Shown here piece by piece: positions 17,501-23,200 of a stretch of DNA of 25,456 nt. The notes beneath the pieces are model-generated. The model was not told the DNA's origin. It made no database searches and was given only the letters and a program-made list of their open reading frames with translations. Source of the stretch: Desulfuromonadales bacterium (GTDB taxonomy: Bacteria > Desulfobacterota > Desulfuromonadia > Desulfuromonadales > JACZKF01); NCBI GenBank assembly GCA_014860175.1, contig JACZKF010000177.1:1-25456 (forward strand). The letters run 5' to 3'. The position numbers and the translations under genes were made by a program. Positions within the stretch are counted from its first letter, which is position 1. Each line of letters starts with the position of its first letter.

Positions 17501-19969
17501 GGTCTGGTAGGACTCACCGCTACAGTGCTTTCCGAGGCCATGGAGACAAAGCGGGATCTTGACCAGTTCCATGCGCAGGTGGTTTACATCAATGGCATTT
17601 TGTCGCATGCAGAATCGGATTTCACCTCTTTTGAGAGGGTCCGCTCCGGTATTTCGCGAAATCTACCGACTGCGGTTTCTGATCTGATCAACGCCATCCG
17701 CTCCGTCGACCTTGCGCGAAAGTACTTTAAGACGGTGGTAATCAAGACTGAAGAAGTGGCAGGCATCAACCTTGATAGTGGTTTGGCCAGGATTGCCAAG
17801 GCTGGAGTACTTGGAGCTCTAGACGGACCGACGGGATGGGCCGTAGTTCAATCGATCGACACTGTTTACACTTGGGTCAAAGATGGGCCGCCTGCAAACG
17901 GTGAACAACTTCTTGCTCAATTGCTGGTAGAAATTAGATCTTCCACTGAGTTGGTGGACCCATTTGGTGGCAATGTCATTTCAGCTTACGCTGAGGAATT
18001 CAGCCGCCGGGGGTGGGGAATTACAACAGAACCACAAGCAATAGAGATGGTAGTGACGGGTGAGAAAGGCTCGGACGGACGGTACAAGTTTACTGCTCAC
18101 GTTGACGGCCTCACCATTAAAGATATTGAGGCTTTCCTGTTCTACTTTGGTGATGGGCAAATTTTCTTCAGCAGACAGGAAGGAGGTTATGCCGCGGTAC
18201 CGGTGGCGTGGCATGATTATGATTTCCCCGGGGAGTATCACGTTAAGGCTTATGTCTTTGCCATGGATGGCCGCTCGGTCAGTGATCTTCTTGCTGTCGA
18301 GGTGGTCCCCCCAATTCATACGGTAACGGCTGCCGTAACCGGCACCGGAGGATCGATCACTCCCTCAAGCCAGCCGGTCCAACAGGGCTCGTCTGCGGTC
18401 TTCACCGTGAGTGCCGCCTCGGGGTATCAAGTCGATTCCGCTACCGGTTGTGGCGGAGTGCTGGTCGGAAACATTTACACTACGGCAGCGATTTCTGCCG
18501 CCTGTACCGTCTCTGTCAGCTTCATTCCTTCGCTTCCGCCGGTCAATCGACCACCCACCGCCCAGAACGGTTCTTTTTCTGTGACCCCAGGAGAAAGTAT
18601 CCAGGGGGTGCTGAGTGCCAGTGACCCCGATGGCGACCCTCTGACCTATTCCATTGTCAGCAATGGGGCCCAGGGGGCAGCGGTCATTCTGAATCAGAAC
18701 ACAGGCTTGTTCATCTACACTGCTGATTCCTCCGCCGCTGGCAGCGACAGTTTCAACTTTCGTGTCAACGATGGAAGTCTGGATTCAACTTTGGCCACGG
18801 TAACGGTTTCCTTCTTGTCCCCTTCCGGATATTGGCCTCCCCTCCCCCACACTCTTCTCTCCGCCTCTTTCAACGGCCAGGTGAAGATTGACAGTACGAC
18901 CCGGGGCGAGACCGTTCTGCCGGCGGCCGCCAGCGAAGTCGGTGTGTTCGCCGGGAATGATCTCCTCTGCGGTCGGAGTTTTATCGAAGAGGACGGCAGC
19001 TACTCTGTCATTGTCTACGGAGATGATCCGGTCACCCCTGAAATTGAGGGGGCCGTTGCCGGCGAGACCCTGACTTTCCGGATCTGGGACAGCCAGCGGC
19101 AAAAAGCGCTGCCGGCCCGTACCCTGCAACCCAACGGCTCGCGCCAGCCGGTGACCTGGAGCGACAACGGCGGCGGCACGGTCGATCTGCACGGCCTGGC
19201 TCAGCAGCAGATCGGCGTCTTCCGCAAGATGGCCGACGGCAGCTCACGCTGGTATGCCGACGCCGACGGCAACGGGCAGTGGGGGGGCCTCGACTTTTCC
19301 ATGAGCGGTTTTGGTCTGGCCACCGACAAAATCGCCTCTGGCGACTGGAACGGCGACGGACTGCTCGACCCGGGGGTCTTCCGCAGCGTGAACGGCCAAG
19401 GGTGGTGGTACTTCGACACCAACGGCAGTGGGGTCTGGGAATCGGGTATCGACCAGGCGCTGCAGTTTGGCCTGGGAACCGATATCCCGGTGGTCGGTGA
19501 CTGGAACGGTGATGGGAAGAGCGATTTCGGTGTGTTCCGCAATGTGAATGGTCTGGGGTGGTGGTACTTCGACAGCAACGGTAACCGGGCTTGGGATCCG
19601 GGGGTGGACGACGCGCTGCAGTTCGGTCTGGGAACCGATATCCCGGTGGTCGGCGACTGGAACGGCGACGGCCAGAGCGACTTCGGCGTCTTCCGGGTGA
19701 TCAACGGCCAGGGGTGGTGGTTCTTCGACACCGACGGCAACCGCCGGTGGGACTCGTCGATCGACCAGAAGCTGCAGTTCGGTCTGGCCGGCGACCTGCC
19801 GGTGGCGGGCGACTGGAACGGCGACGGGCGCAGCGACTTCGGCGTCATGCGCAACGGCGTCTGGTATCTCGACGGCAACGGCAACCGGGCCTGGGACTCC
19901 GGTGTCGATCTGACCTTCCCCTCCTTTGGCATCCCGGGGGACCAGCCGATGGGCGGGGTGTGGCGGTAG
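14549..19969 (+). CDS. giant exported modular surface protein (CARDB/PKD/Ig-like, C-terminal GDWNGDG repeats)
   Basis: The GTG start at 14549 has an excellent ribosome site (AAGGAGGAGG, 5 bases away) and encodes a Sec signal peptide (about residues 1-22). The 1806-residue protein contains five copies of an A module of about 110 residues (starts near 23, 142, 380, 618 and 737; the last is degenerate) and two CARDB-like B modules (near 260-379 and 497-617). A central helical domain (about 855-1165) carries a Gly/Ala-rich hydrophobic segment near 950-990. A PKD-like FYFGDG region (about 1170-1255), an InlB-type repeat (TGTGGSITPSS, about 1260-1330) and a Big_9/cadherin-like Ig domain (NRPPTAQNGSFSV, about 1332-1425) follow. 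The last parts are a domain shared with the next gene (about 1430-1550) and the 52-residue repeats. Likely roles are adhesin or matrix protein; no enzymatic motif is seen. Expression is plausibly controlled by the c-di-GMP riboswitch upstream, with the RAYT gene in between. Confidence 0.85.
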   Translation: MKIRACCFLLIMIFAGASQAAAAWNAGISSVGFGNTAAKAGLGQDAKPNAVLRNLGDPGIFRIKLEVFKQGSSSPVYTKTSQTPEIGTNQVFSDTGIWSPPDAGPYLVKATAQSIHGDTFNGNATYPSPRSSSYVQFPLPAYNAGISYADFLNKTVKVGSGSNAQPRATLINLADKGIFQVKLEVLKSGSSVPVYTYTTQTTELATGQTFSYTGTWSPPDTAAYYVRGTAMSIHGSVFSGNSTYPSPRTGCSLVFPSQPDFTSAISAVRGSPVLAGGNLYADAIVSNIDFGSAGSSVARFYLSTNSSLSSDDVHLGYVNVPSVNGKANHNLANVTLPIPQGTPAGSYCLLFYPDADKTVSETNEGNNLSYQCGLTVAPTYNAGISYADFLDKAVKVGTGSNAQPRATLVNLADRGTFQVKLEVLKSGSSVPVYTYTTQTTELTTGQSFSYTGTWSPPDTAVYYVRSTAMSIHGSVFSGNSTYPSPRTGSSLVFPSQPDFTSAITAVRGSPVVAGGNLYADAIVSNIDFGNAGASVARFYLSTDSSLSSDDISLGSINLPSINGKANHNLTNVTLPIPLSTLAGSYCLLFYPDSNETVVEANDNNNVSYECGLTVAPTYNAGISFADFLDKTVKAGSGSNAQPRVTLINLADKGIFQIKLEVLKSGSSVPVYTYTTQTTELTTGQTFSYTGTWSPPDTATYYVRGTAMSIHGQPFSGSSTYTGIYQGSGSTFPAPSYYAAITELGFKKPDVNRGMGNDAQPYARLLNQGDSPQELSIRIEVIDQFANAIMVSELLECGVVPVGASCEQTIEWVPLSSHNKTYTVRAYALNEEEKPTEPLQGSGSVNPAVALGENRFFLPDSEYLITEGDITYSVPVRFNPDTPLTYDTFYAKVDGAVVGPEPYVAARLYSASQVMAQLLEYPHDEYRNVARESFEHIKGYLANVGQASITAGKASILSSSLAGAGTGAVMCWWAGPGAAACGIAGGLVGLTATVLSEAMETKRDLDQFHAQVVYINGILSHAESDFTSFERVRSGISRNLPTAVSDLINAIRSVDLARKYFKTVVIKTEEVAGINLDSGLARIAKAGVLGALDGPTGWAVVQSIDTVYTWVKDGPPANGEQLLAQLLVEIRSSTELVDPFGGNVISAYAEEFSRRGWGITTEPQAIEMVVTGEKGSDGRYKFTAHVDGLTIKDIEAFLFYFGDGQIFFSRQEGGYAAVPVAWHDYDFPGEYHVKAYVFAMDGRSVSDLLAVEVVPPIHTVTAAVTGTGGSITPSSQPVQQGSSAVFTVSAASGYQVDSATGCGGVLVGNIYTTAAISAACTVSVSFIPSLPPVNRPPTAQNGSFSVTPGESIQGVLSASDPDGDPLTYSIVSNGAQGAAVILNQNTGLFIYTADSSAAGSDSFNFRVNDGSLDSTLATVTVSFLSPSGYWPPLPHTLLSASFNGQVKIDSTTRGETVLPAAASEVGVFAGNDLLCGRSFIEEDGSYSVIVYGDDPVTPEIEGAVAGETLTFRIWDSQRQKALPARTLQPNGSRQPVTWSDNGGGTVDLHGLAQQQIGVFRKMADGSSRWYADADGNGQWGGLDFSMSGFGLATDKIASGDWNGDGLLDPGVFRSVNGQGWWYFDTNGSGVWESGIDQALQFGLGTDIPVVGDWNGDGKSDFGVFRNVNGLGWWYFDSNGNRAWDPGVDDALQFGLGTDIPVVGDWNGDGQSDFGVFRVINGQGWWFFDTDGNRRWDSSIDQKLQFGLAGDLPVAGDWNGDGRSDFGVMRNGVWYLDGNGNRAWDSGVDLTFPSFGIPGDQPMGGVWR
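14972..16750 (+). repeat. 714-bp tandem repeats (A+B module pair) in the giant surface protein
   Basis: The A module starts at 14972, 15686 and 16400, exactly 714 bases (238 codons) apart each time. The first two units are complete A+B pairs; the third has only A. Bases 15095-15160 and 15809-15874 are identical over 66 bases, and a long stretch around 15240-15297 recurs at 15954-16011. Such nucleotide identity, beyond protein-level conservation, points to recent duplication or ongoing homogenisation, so copy number may vary between strains. Confidence 0.9.
19098..19467 (+). repeat. long direct repeat, copy 1 (shared C-terminal module)
   Basis: This stretch aligns without gaps to 24996-25365 (constant offset 5898 bases). 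From 19363 to 19467 the two copies are identical at 104 of 105 bases, with the single difference at 19429. The upstream part is visibly less similar and differs mostly at third codon positions. It encodes the end of the shared C-terminal domain and the first 52-residue repeat. Confidence 0.9.
19310..19927 (+). repeat. four tandem 156-bp (52-residue) GDWNGDG repeats
   Basis: Units begin with Phe-Gly at 19310, 19466, 19622 and 19778, with a 156-base period; the fourth is a few codons shorter, and a stub (FGIPGDQPMGG) follows. Each unit has GDWNGDG, a GVFR strand, a WWYFD or WYLD strand and DxNGxxxWD, so there are two acidic EF-hand-like loops per unit. This is the FG-GAP/VCBS-like propeller type of repeat found at the C-terminus of secreted bacterial and archaeal proteins. 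Ca binding is inferred from the DxNGDG spacing. Confidence 0.88.
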
Positions 19970-20284
19970 GTGAAGCTCAAGCCCGGTCGTTCGGCCGATC
20001 ACTATTTGAGAGACCTCACATGAAAGGCATGCCTGTTGCATAACGCTGTTATTGCGAACTGACGTCAAGCCTTTCCGGGAGAGAGGGCGACGGGAGAGTT
20101 CGAGAGCAGAGGATAAGAATTTACCTATGAAAAGGGCTGCAGACAGTCGGCCGGCGAAGAAAGTCGGACTTGTCACTCCCTGTTTCTGGCGAGGGACGTG
20201 AACCGCCTCTTCCCCAAGGAGAGGCGGTTTTTTGGCTTGGAGTTGATTATTTGACTTTTCGGATGGTTTATCAAGGAGGCTGTC
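19970..20284 (+). other. 315-bp leader/intergenic region with structured elements
   Basis: No convincing coding frame is present. The region holds ATAAC-GCT-GTTAT (20040-20052), a CGAACT/AGTTCG pairing (20054-20059 with about 20096-20101), a purine-rich stretch (20070-20112), and a segment (20145-20167) that matches the 3' strand of the upstream GEMM aptamer at 19 of 24 aligned positions. A CAC-T-CCCT/AGGG-AC-GTG hairpin (20174-20200) follows, then a strong terminator just before the next gene. This order of structured leader, terminator and ribosome site looks like an expression platform, but I cannot fold a complete known riboswitch here. Confidence 0.45.
20201..20233 (+). terminator. intrinsic terminator between the two giant protein genes
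   Basis: AACCGCCTCT (20201-20210) and AGAGGCGGTT (20220-20229) are perfectly complementary (10 base pairs) around a nine-base loop, and the RNA ends in a T6 run (20228-20233). It most simply ends transcription of the upstream giant gene. It lies only 39 bases before the next ribosome site, so it could equally be a regulated attenuator for the downstream gene. Confidence 0.9.
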
Positions 20285-23200
20285 ATGGGGTGCGCGGCGA
20301 AATGGGTGAACACCTGCCTGGCTATTCTGCTTTCACTGATCGGGACGACGGCATACGCGCAGATGAATCTCGCCTCGGTTTCCGGCGACTATCGCCTGGT
20401 GAGCCAGGAGGGGGGATTCTGGCGCTATACCGGTGAGGGCGGGTCGTGGATTTTAAACCGGCTCTACGGCAATGACATTATCGCCTCCTTCGATGGCGCC
20501 GGGGGCTGCGACATCGCCTTCAGCGGCAGTGACTTCGAGGTCGGCTTCGGCAACCCTGCCGGGGTCTCGGCCGACCTCGATACGGGCCAACTCCCGGGCT
20601 GCACCTACGCGGTCGCGGCCGACGGGACGGTGACGGTAAGTTTCACTGATCCCGAGGAGATGGAAACCGAAAGCATCACCATGTGGGTCAGCGCCGATGG
20701 CAACGCCCTGCTCTACGGGGCCCCGCGGGAAGAGGTGGAGGCAGACGGGATCGGTTTCGCGTCCGAGCAGGTCGTTGGCATCCGGGTCGGCACCTCCATG
20801 AGCAACGCCGACGTCACCGGCACCTATGAGATCTGGGTGCAGGAGGCCGGGTTCGAGCACTCTTCGGGAGAATGGGGATCGTACGTCGCCGACTCCTTGA
20901 GCGGGCTGCGGATCCTCGCCCACCTCGATGGGGCTGGGGGATGCTCTCTGGACTTCGAGGGGAACGATTTCGAGGTCGGTTTCTCCCACCCCGGTTCCGT
21001 TTCCGCCTGGCCTTTCTCCGGAACGGCCGCCACCTGCGGCTACACGGTCTCCCTTGGAGGTTTTCTGCAGATCGTGATCGGCCTCGAAGAAGGTGAGACG
21101 GAGACTCTGGAGGCATGGGTCAGCTCCAACGGAAACCTGATTCTCGGGGGGGGGGCCGCCCAGGAGAGCGATGAGGAGGGGACCGATTACCTTACCGAGC
21201 AGATCGTCGGCGTCAGGGTCGGCACTACCATGACCACCGCCGATCTGGTTGGCACCTTCCGCATGACCAGTCAGGATTTCGGATTCTGGAATTACATCGG
21301 CGGAGGGCAGTCGCTGGTGTTCGCCAATCTCTACACCAACCAGATCCTGGCGTCCTTCAATGGGGCGGGAAGTTGTTCCCTGGCGTATGCGGGGTCCGAC
21401 TACGACGTCCCTTTCAGCAATCCGACCGCTGTCAACCTGGAGCGCGAGGCCGCCTCAATGGTGACTTGCAGCTATACCATCGCTTCGGACGGGGCGGTGC
21501 AGATCTTCTTCACCGAAGACGGCGAGGAGGGTTCCTTCGAAGCACGGCTCAGCGCCGATGGCAACGTCATCCTGGCCGGGGGGATTCGCCAGGAGAGCGA
21601 GCCGGACGGGGAGGAATACCTGATCGAACAGCTGGTGGGGGTCAAGGCCGGGACGGCCTTCGGCTGGGCTGCCGTCCCTCCCTCGATCACGGTCCCCTCC
21701 TCCAGCGTGGGAGGCGACTACACCGTCAGTTGGGAGCCGTCCGCGACTGCAGGGGCCACATACCTCCTGGAGGAGGCGACCGACCGCTATTTCAGCAGTG
21801 GACTGCGTACGGTCTACAGCGGTCCGGAGTTGACGGTTGCGGTGACCGACCGCAGCGCCGGCCAGAGCTATCATTATCGGGTTAAGGCGAGCAAAGACGG
21901 TGTCGTCGACAGCTTCTGGCAATGGGCCGAAACCCCGGTCCTGATCGTCTCGTCCGACGACTGGGACGGTGACGGCATCGAAAACGGCAGCGACAACTGC
22001 CCCAATACGGCCAACCCCGGCCAGGCCGACAGCGACGGCGACGGAATCGGCGACCTCTGCGACAACTGTCCCGGGACCGCCAATGCCGATCAGGCCGATG
22101 TCGACGCCGATGGCCAGGGAGACGCCTGTGACCTGGACAACGACAATGATGGCCTCCCCGACAGCTGGGAACTCGCCCGTGGGACCAACCCCTACGCGGC
22201 CGACAGTGACGGCGACGGCTATGACGACCGCTTCGAGGTGGTCCATGGTCTTGACCCCCTCTCCCCCAGCATCGCCTCCCCCCTGACTTTGAGCGTCGAC
22301 CCTGCCGTCGTGCCGGCGGACAACCCCGGCTTCACCGTCCAGACCCAGGCGATCGGCGCGGGAAGCTGGGTTGTCCTCAGCCTCCATTACAGTGCCAACG
22401 GGGATCAGGTTCTGGATGCCGACGAGTGGCCGATCACGACCGAGATCATTCTGGATAACCGGGCCGTGGACGTGGAGGAGTTCACCAATGACGAGGATCC
22501 CGAGTACCAGGCCATCGCCTCGAGCTTCCGTGGTTTTGACGAAGGGGGTCGGCTGGGAGCGGGGATCTACATCGTCCGGGCCGAAAATGCTCTCGGGGAG
22601 GTGCGGACAGCCGCCGTTCAGGTGACCGACCCCGGGGATGCCATCGGCGCCATCTCAGGCACGCTGCGCGACGATGCCGCCGTCCCTTCTCCGGTGGCCA
22701 ATGCCCTTGTCTTCCTGGGGGCTCCCGATCCAGCCGATCCAGAGGATTTCCGGCTGGTCGTCTTCGGCTTTACCGATGCCCAGGGGAACTACACCCTCCC
22801 CTTGGCCGAACCGCTCACTGAAGAGGTCCTGGTGGCCATGAAGCCGGGACGGGTCCCCGCTGCACCCGTGCCGGTAGGATTCTTCGGCGGGCCCGGCACT
22901 CTCAGTCGAGACCTGACCATCCACCTCCCCACGGCGGGGGTCACCGGCCGGGTTGCCGATCTCGACGGCCAACCGGCGGCCCACGTCCTGGTCTGGGCCG
23001 AAACGCAGGAGCAGGAAGTCGAAACCTACACCGACCGGGACGGTTACTATACGCTTCCGGTGCTGGCCGGCAAGGAGTGGCGGATCGGCACCGATTCCAC
23101 CCCGGAATTCTTTGTCGTGCGCACCTCGCCCGACCTGCAGTGGGAAAAGACGATTTTCGTGAACGGATCGAGCATCGTCAATTTCGTCGCCACCCGCACC

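Noticed and set aside
20040..20052. Small palindrome ATAACGCTGTTAT as an operator
   Set aside because: Five-base arms with a three-base loop and no known regulator motif; insufficient to call a binding site.
20243..20272. Sigma-70 promoter TTGATT-N18-TTTATC before the second giant gene
   Set aside because: The -10 matches only 3 of 6 positions and the start site would fall on the ribosome-binding site; too weak to annotate.
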